A stretch of DNA of 6,341 nt from assembly GCA_013619035.1 (NCBI GenBank), contig JABXKX010000317.1:1-6341 (forward strand), given 5' to 3'. The stretch comes from Peptostreptococcaceae bacterium. Lineage in GTDB: Bacteria > Bacillota_A > Clostridia > Peptostreptococcales > Acidaminobacteraceae. The translations under genes and the position numbers were made by a program. How positions within the stretch are numbered: position 1 is the stretch's first letter; each line of letters opens with the position of its first letter. Positions 1-6,341 of this stretch are shown piece by piece. The notes under the pieces were generated by a model. The model had not been told where the DNA came from and ran no database searches. It saw nothing but the letters and a program-made list of their open reading frames with translations.

Positions 1-146
1 CTTAAATTTATAATGATATGGTTTAGATTTCAAAAGTTTATACAGTTCATGTAGTGCAGCAACACCGGCTGATCGCCACCCTTTTGTTTATGATCTATAT
101 TTGGAGTGATCACATCTTCTAGCTTTAGTTCATGAAGGTGTTTTGG
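1..146 (-). pseudogene. Possible frameshifted gene remnant running off the left edge
   Basis: After the nitroreductase stop, one minus-strand frame is open from 146 to 33 (38 codons, beginning PKHLHELKLEDV, ending at TGA 32-30) and a second from 87 to the window edge (29 codons, with KGWRSAGVAALHELYKLL). Both read like protein, and they overlap at AAAAGGGTGG (85-76). Adding one base in the G-run at 81-79 joins them into one peptide passing through ...HKQKGWRSAG.... There is no ATG, and the first frame follows an in-frame TAG (149-147), so the N-terminus is missing too. I do not recognise the family. It could be a decayed gene, a sequencing indel in a homopolymer, or chance; the protein-like composition is the only support. 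Confidence 0.3.
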
Positions 147-161
147 CTATAAGGCTAAGCA

Positions 162-962
162 CTATTTATAAGATACAACATATATATAATTTTCATTGGG
201 TACATTAACATTAGGATTTTCCTTTATCCATGTTTTTTCTATCTCCATCTCTTTTAAAGCGGCTTCTAAATGATACATGGCGATGCCCATATCTAGATAC
301 TGTAGTTTAAAGGACAGTGCATTGTTATATTTAACGTTTTCTTCTAAATACAAATGATAAGTATCATCTTTAACCAAGATCCTCCAGGGCTGTTTATTGG
401 ATGCTGAAGGGCCTAACCGAACAGCCTCCAGGGCTTGATGAGCGACCATCGGTGTTTCAAAGTTTTCGCTAAAAAATAGCGTTTCATAAGGAATTCTCAT
501 ATCCGATTTTACTGCTTTTCTCATCATATTTTCAAAGAATCGTCTATTTTCAAAGTAACCAATTGGTGTAACTGCTGGTAATATATCATTATCATTAAAT
601 GTCATATGTGAAAAATCTTTATGTTTAAAAGACCCAGCCATCCAGCAAGTCCCTATTTTTTTGATGTTAAAATCCAAAACCATCTTCTCAAAGAGATATC
701 CAAAATCTAATAATCCTTCAATGGTATTTTCAACAGTTGCTGCTATATATTTCTGAGGATTTTTAATAATCCCATAAGTACCTACTTTTTTCCCATCTTC
801 AATATCTATCATTGAGATATTAAGTGTATGAGAAAACGGTCCCGTTTCTGTTTTTAAATTTTCTAAATATCCATTGATATAGTCCTTTGTTTCTTTTCTA
901 AACGGTGTCTTTAAAAACGTTCTGACCGATCGTCTATTTTTTATGTTATCAAATGTGCCCAT
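162..962 (-). CDS. TM1586-type nitroreductase family protein (probable FMN oxidoreductase)
   Basis: A 266-residue protein of the nitroreductase superfamily, best matching the putative TM1586-type group. The N-terminal part has RRSVR (10-14), the usual FMN-phosphate motif, then GLLDFGYLFEKMV (83-95) and GTCW (104-107), which resemble the second half of a canonical nitroreductase. The C-terminal part has RLGPSASNKQPWR (182-194), normally found near the start of such enzymes, followed by LDMGIAMYH (223-231). The order of motifs suggests two degenerate nitroreductase halves joined in one chain, so that one polypeptide may mimic the usual dimer. It has no signal peptide or membrane segment, so it is presumably cytoplasmic. 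The family reduces flavin-accessible electrophiles such as nitroaromatics or quinones with NAD(P)H, but the substrate cannot be read from the sequence. Its start overlaps the membrane-protein gene by 14 bases. It stops at TAG, and I see no terminator just after it. Confidence 0.88.
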   Translation of the reverse strand: MGTFDNIKNRRSVRTFLKTPFRKETKDYINGYLENLKTETGPFSHTLNISMIDIEDGKKVGTYGIIKNPQKYIAATVENTIEGLLDFGYLFEKMVLDFNIKKIGTCWMAGSFKHKDFSHMTFNDNDILPAVTPIGYFENRRFFENMMRKAVKSDMRIPYETLFFSENFETPMVAHQALEAVRLGPSASNKQPWRILVKDDTYHLYLEENVKYNNALSFKLQYLDMGIAMYHLEAALKEMEIEKTWIKENPNVNVPNENYIYVVSYK

Positions 963-1674
963 CTTTTGTCCCTTCTATTCTTTGATATACTTTGTTTGTC
1001 ACCACAAACAGTATAATTAATACAACATCTAATACCAGGATATAATAAGGCCATGGACCTAAATATTGAATGAGTGACGGTACCGATGCTTTTTTACCAA
1101 TAAACATATAATTGGTATCAAACACTCTATTGATGATAAAGATAAAAATGCCATAAAGATGTGTAATGATCAAAACCCGTTTAAGATTGAATGGACTTAA
1201 TTTTCTTTTCTTTATGATCAACAAGTAAAAAACCGTATATATCACAAGAAAATGAATCCATAGAATTTGGAAAAATCTTAGATGCGGGAATCCATATCGA
1301 TAGATACCGGGGGTAATGATTGCCTGTGGTACCAAAATCAATCCCCAGTAAAACAGTACATCAAATATCTTTTGATTGTATTTTAGCAATACCAAAACAG
1401 ATAAAATCACTGAAACACTGGATATATGAATTGAGAACATTCCAACATAATCATGAGTTTCATAAAACCCTGACCATAGTCTATAAGAAATATCCATTAC
1501 GATTAAGTTGATGATTAGAAAATACTTAAATAAACGACTGAATTTCTCTGACTTCTGTGACGCATAAAGACATAGAACACCTATTATCACCATGACCAGG
1601 ATCGTCAGTAAATGTGCTGTCCCAAATAATTTAAAAGGTTCAATCGTATTCGGTCGTTTACTTAAAATATCCAT
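949..1674 (-). CDS. YwaF/TP0381-family (TIGR02206-like) integral membrane protein
   Basis: A 241-residue hydrophobic protein with about seven membrane segments (near 19-37, 49-67, 78-97, 103-121, 134-154, 166-184 and 208-226) and basic loops (K155-K158, K194-K195). I recognise family landmarks: FGTAHLL (H21), a helix starting SIHIS (H83), ITPG (120-123), GFPHLRFFQ followed by H141, NYMF (188-191) and LGPWPYY (205-211). Bacterial members (B. subtilis YwaF, Treponema TP0381) have no assigned function; the family is distantly related to eukaryotic TMEM164, reported as a phospholipid acyltransferase. Here the cysteine I expect after the helix-3 histidine (H-L-C) is a serine (S85), and the only cysteine is C35. 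The start shares a base with the sbcC stop (TAATG) and has only a weak upstream GAG, so translation probably depends on termination of sbcC. It ends with TGA followed in frame by TAA, inside the next gene. No link to DNA repair is known; function is open. Confidence 0.85.
   Translation of the reverse strand: MDILSKRPNTIEPFKLFGTAHLLTILVMVIIGVLCLYASQKSEKFSRLFKYFLIINLIVMDISYRLWSGFYETHDYVGMFSIHISSVSVILSVLVLLKYNQKIFDVLFYWGLILVPQAIITPGIYRYGFPHLRFFQILWIHFLVIYTVFYLLIIKKRKLSPFNLKRVLIITHLYGIFIFIINRVFDTNYMFIGKKASVPSLIQYLGPWPYYILVLDVVLIILFVVTNKVYQRIEGTKDGHI
969..975 (-). promoter_or_regulatory. Ribosome-binding site of the nitroreductase gene
   Basis: GAAGGGA (975-969) lies six bases before ATG at 962 and within the final codons of the membrane-protein gene. 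It is a weaker match than the AGGAGG sites of sbcD and sbcC, and supports the start chosen, which places the RRSVR motif at residues 10-14 as expected for the family. Confidence 0.65.
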
Positions 1675-4600
1675 TAAGTTTTCTCTACTTTCACTCTGCT
1701 GCCGCGTTCACCTGCTATACTTGGTAATACATTTAATTTAACAGGTACACGGTTTTTAATACTTTCTACATGAGAGATTAGGCCAATTGATAAATCTTTA
1801 TGGTGAATCTGTTCCAGTGACGACATTACAATTTCTAAGAACCGTTCATCTAAAGTACCAAAACCTTCATCTAAGAAAAACAGCTCTAAAGGTGCTGTAC
1901 CTTTTAACTGTATCTGAGACGATAACGATAACGCAAGTGATAAAGATACTAAGAAAGATTCTCCACCTGATAAAGTAGTCATATCCCTTGTCATGCCACC
2001 ATGACTAAAATCTCTTATTAGGAATTTACCCTGCTCATCAACTTCTAACCCATACTTTCCTGAAGTAATATCATATAGTCTTTCAGAAGCTTCAACAGAG
2101 ATGTATCTCAATTGATAAGAAGCAACATATTCTACAAACTTCTTACCTCTAAACAAGTAATCAAGATCTGCTAAAAGGCTCAATTTATGTTCCATCTCTT
2201 TTTTCTGATCTAATAATGTTTTTAAAGTGATCAGTTGTTCTTTTAGAGATTGAATGTCTTTTTCCAAGGTAATTAAAGTCTTATGAACATTTTGCTCTTT
2301 TGACTGACAAAGCTCTAAACTCTCTTTTCTTTTTCGAAGTGTCTCTTCTGTCATTTCTTGTTGATTTAATTGTTTCTTTAAATCTTCTACCAACACTTCA
2401 AGTGATTTTTTATCAAGGTGATAATTTTCTACTACTTCCATTTGATTTGTTAATAATTCTTCTGTCCACTTTGAAGTCAGAATCTCAATCTCACTGACCT
2501 CATATTTAGTACACATCTGAATATAACTTTCTTTGTTTTTATCACATTGGATTTTTGAAGCATTTGAAAGCGTTTCATATTTTGAAACCGAGTCTTTATG
2601 CAGCTCAGTTTCTTGTTTCTGTTTATTTAATAGCTCTGATTGAATGTTATATTTCTCTTCAAGTAAATCATGTGATTTAATAAGTTCATTTAACATCACT
2701 TCTATATCACGTCTCTCACCAAAATCTTGAGTCAATTTTTGGTCATTTATTTCTATTTGTTGTTGTATTTGAGACAGTTCTTGTTCCAATAACTTGGTTT
2801 GAAGTGTTAATTGTTCTAGAAAACTTTGAGACTTTTTAAGATCAATGAGTTTTTCTTCCACTTTCTTTTGAGTCTGTTCAATTTCAATAGAAATCTCTTT
2901 GGATTTTTTTTGATTTTCGTATAAAGAGTCTCTTAAGTTGAAAAAGTTATCTGTTTTATAGGTTTCGTACAACTCATTTAAAGAAGGTTTGATCTTATCA
3001 ACTTCTGAAGTTAAACGTTCTTCCTCTTTCATATGGTGTGTTAACTGTTGTTGTTCCACATCAAGAAGCTGATGTTCATGTTTGATCTTCTCTGATAATT
3101 GATTGATTTCTTTTGAAAGTTGATCATGCTCATCATAAGTCTCTTTTAACTCAGTCATGACCTGCGTATAGTCTTGTTCAGTTGACTTAATCGCTTTAGT
3201 TTTCACTTCATTATCTGCCTTTAAATCCGAAACCGCTTTTATCAAAATGGTTTCATTTATAATGATGTCATTCATTGTGTTTTCCAAATCCGAATCTTCA
3301 ACAAAATTAGTTTGTGAAGCTGTGATATCATGTACTTCGCTACCACAAACGGGGCATGCTTTACCCTCTTCAAGTTTATATTGTAATTTTACAATCCAAG
3401 CGTTTTCTTTTTCCTTTTGATAAACTTCATAAGCTGAAAATAGCAATGCTTTTCTTTCTTTTAAAGTATCTAGTTTTTCTGATTCAAGTTTTAATCGATC
3501 CATTATTTCTTGCTGTAAAGTCACATCATTTTGGTATGCTGTTTGCTTTTTTTGTAACGCATTCATTTGATCTAAATACATCTCTTGAGTGACAACAGAA
3601 ACCGAGTCAAATTCCTTCGTTGCTTGATTCAATTTATCCTTTAAAGTTTCGATTTCATTTAATTTGACCGTTACTTTTTCCTGTGAGACTTTTGAACTTT
3701 TTCTAATCTCTTCAATTTCAACGGTGATTCTTTTTAATGATTTTTCTTGTTCATATCCCAAATCCACTGATTTTTGAAGTTCTGAATCCACATGAAGAGA
3801 TTTAAAGTTTTCATTTAATTCATTGAGTTTAGATCTTAAACTCGTTTCTTCTTTTTGTTCTTTAATTATCAGTTCATCTAAAGATAATTTTTTTGAAAGT
3901 TTATGATCTAATTCTATTTTATCTTCTTCATATTTTTGTTGTGATTGATTATAGCCTTCAAGTAATTTTAAACCTTCTACTAATTTCAAGTGATTGATTT
4001 GATAGGGTTTCATAAAGTCATTGTAGTTTGTTTCAATCGTCTTAAAATGAAGTTCTTCTTTTTCCAGTTTTTCAGTTGAGTCAGTATATAACGCCTTAGA
4101 AGCAGTGAGTTCTTTTAAATGTGTTTCCAACGTTTTATGACTTTCCATAAAATGATTATAATATGGCACTATAGTGAGTATTTTACGACCTAACTCACAA
4201 GACTTCTTAAGTGCAACCATTTCATCTGCTTTTTTAAGAAGAGCGGTTAATTGTACTTCATTGTCTTTAAGTTTTAAAATCAATTCATATATTTTAAGAC
4301 CTTCATCATATGTCTTCTGTGCCAGTTTGCTTTCTTTGACACTGCTCTCATAAGACTGTTTGGTTTCTTTATATGTTTGTTCTAATACCTCTAGTTTTTC
4401 ATAAGAGATTTCTTCATATCCCTTTAACTGACCCGTTAATACTTGATCTTTATCTTTTTCTTTTCGTATGGCACTTTGAAGTTTTCTGGTAAGGTCATCA
4501 CCATATTTACTCAGAGAAAATAAACGTTCCAACATCTCTCTTCTTTCTTTGCCTTTCAGTTGTATGAATTCGCTGAATTTACCTTGTGGTAACACAACGG

Positions 4601-5024
4601 TTCTGATAAAGTCTTCAAATTTCAAACCAATGATTTCAAAACACTTCTTATCCACTTCTTTGGTTTGATCTTCTAATAGCAGATTCTCATCCGGTCTCAC
4701 TTCTTCTATTCGTGTGGGTTTTGTGGCGTTAATCTTACCTTGTGGTGTCCTTTTATAAGTTCTTACCACATGATAAGTTATTTCATTGATTCTAAATTCA
4801 AACCCGACTTGCATACGATCACATTGTGTATTGATGAAATTTGAACTATCTCTTGAGGTCTTGCCATAAAGTGCTAATGTCATACCATCTAATATAGAAG
4901 ACTTCCCACTCCCAGTAGGGCCAAATACGCCAAATAAGCCATGCTTTGTAAGTGATTCAAAGTCAATGACTTGTTCTTCATTAAAGCTGTTTAAGCCTTT
5001 TATGCTCAATCTAATCGGTTTCAT
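1674..5024 (-). CDS. sbcC: SbcC, Rad50-type ATPase subunit of SbcCD with zinc hook
   Basis: A 1116-residue SMC/Rad50-class ATPase, typical in length for Firmicute SbcC. The N-terminal half-ATPase carries Walker A GPTGSGKSS (35-43, K41) and the Q-loop in LPQGKF (Q147). From about residue 175 to 950 the protein is a long charged heptad coiled coil, interrupted by the zinc hook CPVC (C557, C560), almost exactly at the midpoint (558); this places the hook at the tip of two arms of similar length. The C-terminal half-ATPase has the ABC signature LSGGE (1018-1022), Walker B LFFLDEG (D1052, E1053), D-loop GTLD (1056-1059) and switch histidine H1085 in ISHVE. All residues needed for ATP binding and head engagement are intact. 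In the family it dimerises, binds two SbcD subunits and uses ATP to control the nuclease. It ends with TAA, whose last A is the first base of the next ATG (TAATG). Confidence 0.97.
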   Translation of the reverse strand: MKPIRLSIKGLNSFNEEQVIDFESLTKHGLFGVFGPTGSGKSSILDGMTLALYGKTSRDSSNFINTQCDRMQVGFEFRINEITYHVVRTYKRTPQGKINATKPTRIEEVRPDENLLLEDQTKEVDKKCFEIIGLKFEDFIRTVVLPQGKFSEFIQLKGKERREMLERLFSLSKYGDDLTRKLQSAIRKEKDKDQVLTGQLKGYEEISYEKLEVLEQTYKETKQSYESSVKESKLAQKTYDEGLKIYELILKLKDNEVQLTALLKKADEMVALKKSCELGRKILTIVPYYNHFMESHKTLETHLKELTASKALYTDSTEKLEKEELHFKTIETNYNDFMKPYQINHLKLVEGLKLLEGYNQSQQKYEEDKIELDHKLSKKLSLDELIIKEQKEETSLRSKLNELNENFKSLHVDSELQKSVDLGYEQEKSLKRITVEIEEIRKSSKVSQEKVTVKLNEIETLKDKLNQATKEFDSVSVVTQEMYLDQMNALQKKQTAYQNDVTLQQEIMDRLKLESEKLDTLKERKALLFSAYEVYQKEKENAWIVKLQYKLEEGKACPVCGSEVHDITASQTNFVEDSDLENTMNDIIINETILIKAVSDLKADNEVKTKAIKSTEQDYTQVMTELKETYDEHDQLSKEINQLSEKIKHEHQLLDVEQQQLTHHMKEEERLTSEVDKIKPSLNELYETYKTDNFFNLRDSLYENQKKSKEISIEIEQTQKKVEEKLIDLKKSQSFLEQLTLQTKLLEQELSQIQQQIEINDQKLTQDFGERRDIEVMLNELIKSHDLLEEKYNIQSELLNKQKQETELHKDSVSKYETLSNASKIQCDKNKESYIQMCTKYEVSEIEILTSKWTEELLTNQMEVVENYHLDKKSLEVLVEDLKKQLNQQEMTEETLRKRKESLELCQSKEQNVHKTLITLEKDIQSLKEQLITLKTLLDQKKEMEHKLSLLADLDYLFRGKKFVEYVASYQLRYISVEASERLYDITSGKYGLEVDEQGKFLIRDFSHGGMTRDMTTLSGGESFLVSLSLALSLSSQIQLKGTAPLELFFLDEGFGTLDERFLEIVMSSLEQIHHKDLSIGLISHVESIKNRVPVKLNVLPSIAGERGSRVKVEKT

Positions 5025-6219
5025 TTGAACCTCCTAATATCTCTAAAAGAAGTGATGTGATTTCTTCAGTCGGTTCAGTTTGCCTTTCTCTAAGATAGTA
5101 TTTCTTAAAGATGGATTCAATCGGTTCTTCAGTGATATTACTTTGTAAAATATCCTGGTCTTTTAAGTCGATAATCGGAGTGATTTCCAATATATCTTTT
5201 TTAAGTCGTTTCATTGATTTGATTTCATGTTCCTGTATGTATCGATCCGTTTGAATTTCTAAGTAAACATAACTCTCTTCACTTTGGTGGGTTTCACATA
5301 ATTCAACAGCATGTTCTATGGAATCAGCTTGCCATACTTCTATAGGTTTATACACTTTAAACGGTGTAAATTTTACATCAACAGCTCCCACTGTTGCCTC
5401 AATAATATAACACCCCTTTTGAAAGTGTCTTTCCTTTTTATTGTATTGTAGTGGTGAACCTGAATACCGAATACGTTTATTGGTATTGGGAATCACCATC
5501 GGTTTATGAATATGTCCGAGTGCAATATAGTCCGCTTCTTTCGGGAAACATGAACTATCTATGATATAACTGCCTCCGAGTTGGATACTCCTTTCAGAGC
5601 CTGTTTCTTCAGCACCCATCGCAAACAGATGTGACATCACCACATTAATTGTATCTTCTCTAAAATGTACTTTAAGGGTTTCAAATAATTGTCTGATCTT
5701 ATCATTGTATTTTTCAAGTTGTTCGACTTCTTCTAATCCAACTTCTAAATAAGCTTCTTCCAACCGTTTTTCACTTGGATAAGGCACTGTCAGTATCACA
5801 GCCTTTTCACCGTTAATCTCTATTTCTATAAAACCTGGACCTGATTGAATCAATTGATGTTGTCCATAAGTACCGGTTTCTAAAACTCTATTTAAGCTGT
5901 CCACCATGATGATGCCATGTTCTCTTGCTAAGGGACTTGCTGCCACCAAACGATTTGGATTATCATGGTTTCCTGGTATCACAACGATCAATCGTTTACC
6001 ATGATTGCTGATATCTTTTAACGTCTGATAAAACAAAGTTTCCGCTTTGGAAGATGGATTAAAGGTATCATACACATCTCCTGCAATCATCACCACATCA
6101 ATACGTTCTTCTTCTATTATTAATTTAAAATCTTCTAAAAATTTTTCTTGTTCTTCAATACGACTCACACCTTCTAATTGTTTCCCTAAGTGCCAGTCAC
6201 CAGTATGTAATAGTCTCAT
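5011..6219 (-). CDS. sbcD: SbcD, nuclease subunit of the SbcCD (Mre11-Rad50) complex
   Basis: A 402-residue Mre11-type metallophosphatase, close to the usual SbcD length of about 400. In the family it is the Mn-dependent nuclease (ATP-dependent dsDNA exonuclease and ssDNA endonuclease with SbcC) that cleaves hairpins, palindrome structures and protein-blocked ends in the cytoplasm. The metal-binding motifs are all present in order: GDWHLG (D8, H10), GDVYD (D48), GNHD (N84, H85), MSH (H197) and GHIHKP (H236, H238), so it should be active. SGSP at 253-256 closes the phosphoesterase domain; residues from about 300 form the C-terminal capping and SbcC-binding region. The ATG at 6219 was chosen because of the AGGAGG just upstream. 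Its TAG stop lies 14 bases inside sbcC, and the Shine-Dalgarno of sbcC sits within its last codons, so the two subunits are probably translationally coupled. It is the first gene of the inferred operon. Confidence 0.97.
   Translation of the reverse strand: MRLLHTGDWHLGKQLEGVSRIEEQEKFLEDFKLIIEEERIDVVMIAGDVYDTFNPSSKAETLFYQTLKDISNHGKRLIVVIPGNHDNPNRLVAASPLAREHGIIMVDSLNRVLETGTYGQHQLIQSGPGFIEIEINGEKAVILTVPYPSEKRLEEAYLEVGLEEVEQLEKYNDKIRQLFETLKVHFREDTINVVMSHLFAMGAEETGSERSIQLGGSYIIDSSCFPKEADYIALGHIHKPMVIPNTNKRIRYSGSPLQYNKKERHFQKGCYIIEATVGAVDVKFTPFKVYKPIEVWQADSIEHAVELCETHQSEESYVYLEIQTDRYIQEHEIKSMKRLKKDILEITPIIDLKDQDILQSNITEEPIESIFKKYYLRERQTEPTEEITSLLLEILGGSNETD
5030..5035 (-). promoter_or_regulatory. 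sbcC: Ribosome-binding site of sbcC inside sbcD
   Basis: AGGAGG with a 5-base spacer (TTCAA) before ATG at 5024. It lies in the codons for the last Gly-Gly region of SbcD, so sbcC has its own strong initiation site as well as the overlap with sbcD. Confidence 0.9.
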
Positions 6220-6223
6220 AATG

Positions 6224-6229
6224 CCTCCT
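6224..6229 (-). promoter_or_regulatory. sbcD: Ribosome-binding site of sbcD
   Basis: AGGAGG followed by four bases (CATT) and ATG at 6219. This fixes the SbcD start: the reading frame is open further upstream to 6288, but that extension would read through the terminator hairpin and the promoter, and the protein family begins with the MRLLHTGDWH motif. Confidence 0.9.
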
Positions 6230-6235
6230 GTTATT

Positions 6236-6262
6236 AGTATAACATTTAACTTTTTTTTACAA
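6236..6262 (-). promoter_or_regulatory. Probable sigma-A-type promoter for sbcD
   Basis: Read on the minus strand, TGTTATACT (6244-6236) is an extended -10 (TGn plus TATACT, one mismatch from TATAAT). A weaker -35-like TTGTAA (6262-6257) lies 15 bases upstream, a short spacer that includes most of a run of eight A (6258-6251). The -35 touches the T-tract of the preceding terminator, so the two transcription units are packed end to end. A start about 7 bases after the -10 would fall near 6229, on the Shine-Dalgarno itself, giving a leader of about 10 bases. This is inferred from consensus match only. Confidence 0.55.
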
Positions 6263-6286
6263 AAGAAAAAGACCTTAAGGTCTTTC
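6261..6286 (-). terminator. Rho-independent terminator of the upstream gene
   Basis: An 18-base perfect palindrome, AAAGACCTTAAGGTCTTT (6268-6285), folds into a 7-bp stem with a TTAA loop. On the minus strand it runs directly into TTTTTCTTTT (6270-6261). On the plus strand the hairpin is followed by a mixed CAAACATTTT, so termination is expected for leftward transcription only. The stem has only three G-C pairs, so it may be leaky. The stop codon of the upstream partial gene lies in the loop. Confidence 0.75.
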
Positions 6287-6341
6287 AAACATTTTAAGTA
6301 TTTCTGTTAATGAACGGTTCATCTCAACAAAGAAGTCCGCG
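6275..6341 (-). CDS. C-terminal end of an unidentified protein (partial)
   Basis: Of the three minus-strand frames entering from the right edge, only this one stays open until the hairpin; the other two hit TGA within the first 30 bases. It gives 21 residues, starting ADFFVEMNRSL and ending LKMFERP, then a TAA stop at 6277-6275. The composition (alternating hydrophobic and charged residues) fits a C-terminal amphipathic helix. The stop falls exactly in the loop of the following terminator hairpin, a common arrangement at the end of a transcription unit, which supports this being a real gene end. Too little is visible to name a family. The terminator separates it from sbcD, so it probably belongs to a different transcript. 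Confidence 0.7.
   Translation of the reverse strand, partial: ADFFVEMNRSLTEILKMFERP

Noticed and set aside
145..156. Short direct repeat GGCTA-TAA-GGCTA on the plus strand, considered as a terminator or attachment site
   Set aside because: It is a direct, not inverted, repeat with no T-run, and five bases repeated twice is within chance.
1320..1511. Plus-strand open frame of 63 codons
   Set aside because: It is antisense to a recognisable membrane protein, has no Shine-Dalgarno and gives no family-like sequence.
1787..1978. Plus-strand open frame of 63 codons
   Set aside because: It is antisense to the most conserved part of SbcC (signature and Walker B), so its openness follows from that coding constraint.
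2300..2497. Plus-strand hydrophobic open frame of 65 codons resembling a small membrane protein
   Set aside because: Antisense reading of Lys/Glu-rich coiled-coil codons automatically yields Phe/Leu-rich sequence; no ribosome-binding site is visible.
3356..3592. Plus-strand hydrophobic open frame of 78 codons
   Set aside because: Same antisense coiled-coil artefact, overlapping the zinc-hook codons of sbcC.
1674..5024. Long repetitive-looking Lys/Glu/Gln-rich stretch, considered as a novel defence ATPase or a repeat region
   Set aside because: The Walker A, Q-loop, CPVC hook, LSGGE and Walker B order, plus adjacent sbcD, identify it as ordinary SbcC; no exact nucleotide repeats were seen.
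6220..6288. Upstream extension of SbcD by 23 codons
   Set aside because: It would read through the terminator hairpin and promoter, and lies before a good AGGAGG and the family's conserved start.
6047..6310. Plus-strand open frame of 87 codons
   Set aside because: It is antisense to the sbcD N-terminus (GDWH and GDVYD motifs) and crosses the promoter and terminator.

Overview
The window is AT-rich and every convincing gene lies on the minus strand, so transcription runs from right to left. Gene content (SbcCD, a YwaF-type membrane protein, a TM1586-type nitroreductase), strong AGGAGG ribosome-binding sites and tight gene packing suggest a low-GC Firmicute or a standard-code Mollicute relative such as an Acholeplasma-like organism. 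The visible tryptophan codons I checked are TGG, and one gene ends in TGA, so there is no sign of the mycoplasma TGA=Trp code. The lineage is an inference from style and content, not a marker gene.

Region by region, in order of transcription: 6341-6275 is the last 21 codons of an unidentified gene, whose TAA stop lies in the loop of a rho-independent terminator hairpin (6268-6285). Immediately downstream is a compact promoter (extended -10 at 6236-6244) and a strong Shine-Dalgarno for sbcD (6219-5011). sbcD overlaps sbcC (5024-1674) by 14 nt. sbcC touches the YwaF-family membrane protein gene (1674-949) through a TAATG stop/start. That gene overlaps the nitroreductase gene (962-162) by 14 nt. 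The last 161 bases show no intact gene start. They hold two overlapping open frames that join into one longer peptide if a single base is restored near position 79-81, which suggests a frameshifted or decayed gene running off the left edge.

SbcD (Mre11-type nuclease) and SbcC (Rad50-type ATPase with zinc-hook coiled coil) form a complex that opens and trims DNA hairpins, palindromes and blocked ends. The two downstream genes are locked into the same transcript by stop/start overlaps but have no established link to DNA repair: one is a seven-helix membrane protein distantly related to the TMEM164 acyltransferase group, the other a probable FMN oxidoreductase. I see no defence island, mobile element, CRISPR array or RNA gene. 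The least ordinary points are the unusual four-gene coupling, a serine where the membrane family normally has a cysteine, the A-tract inside the sbcD promoter, and the broken frame at the left edge.
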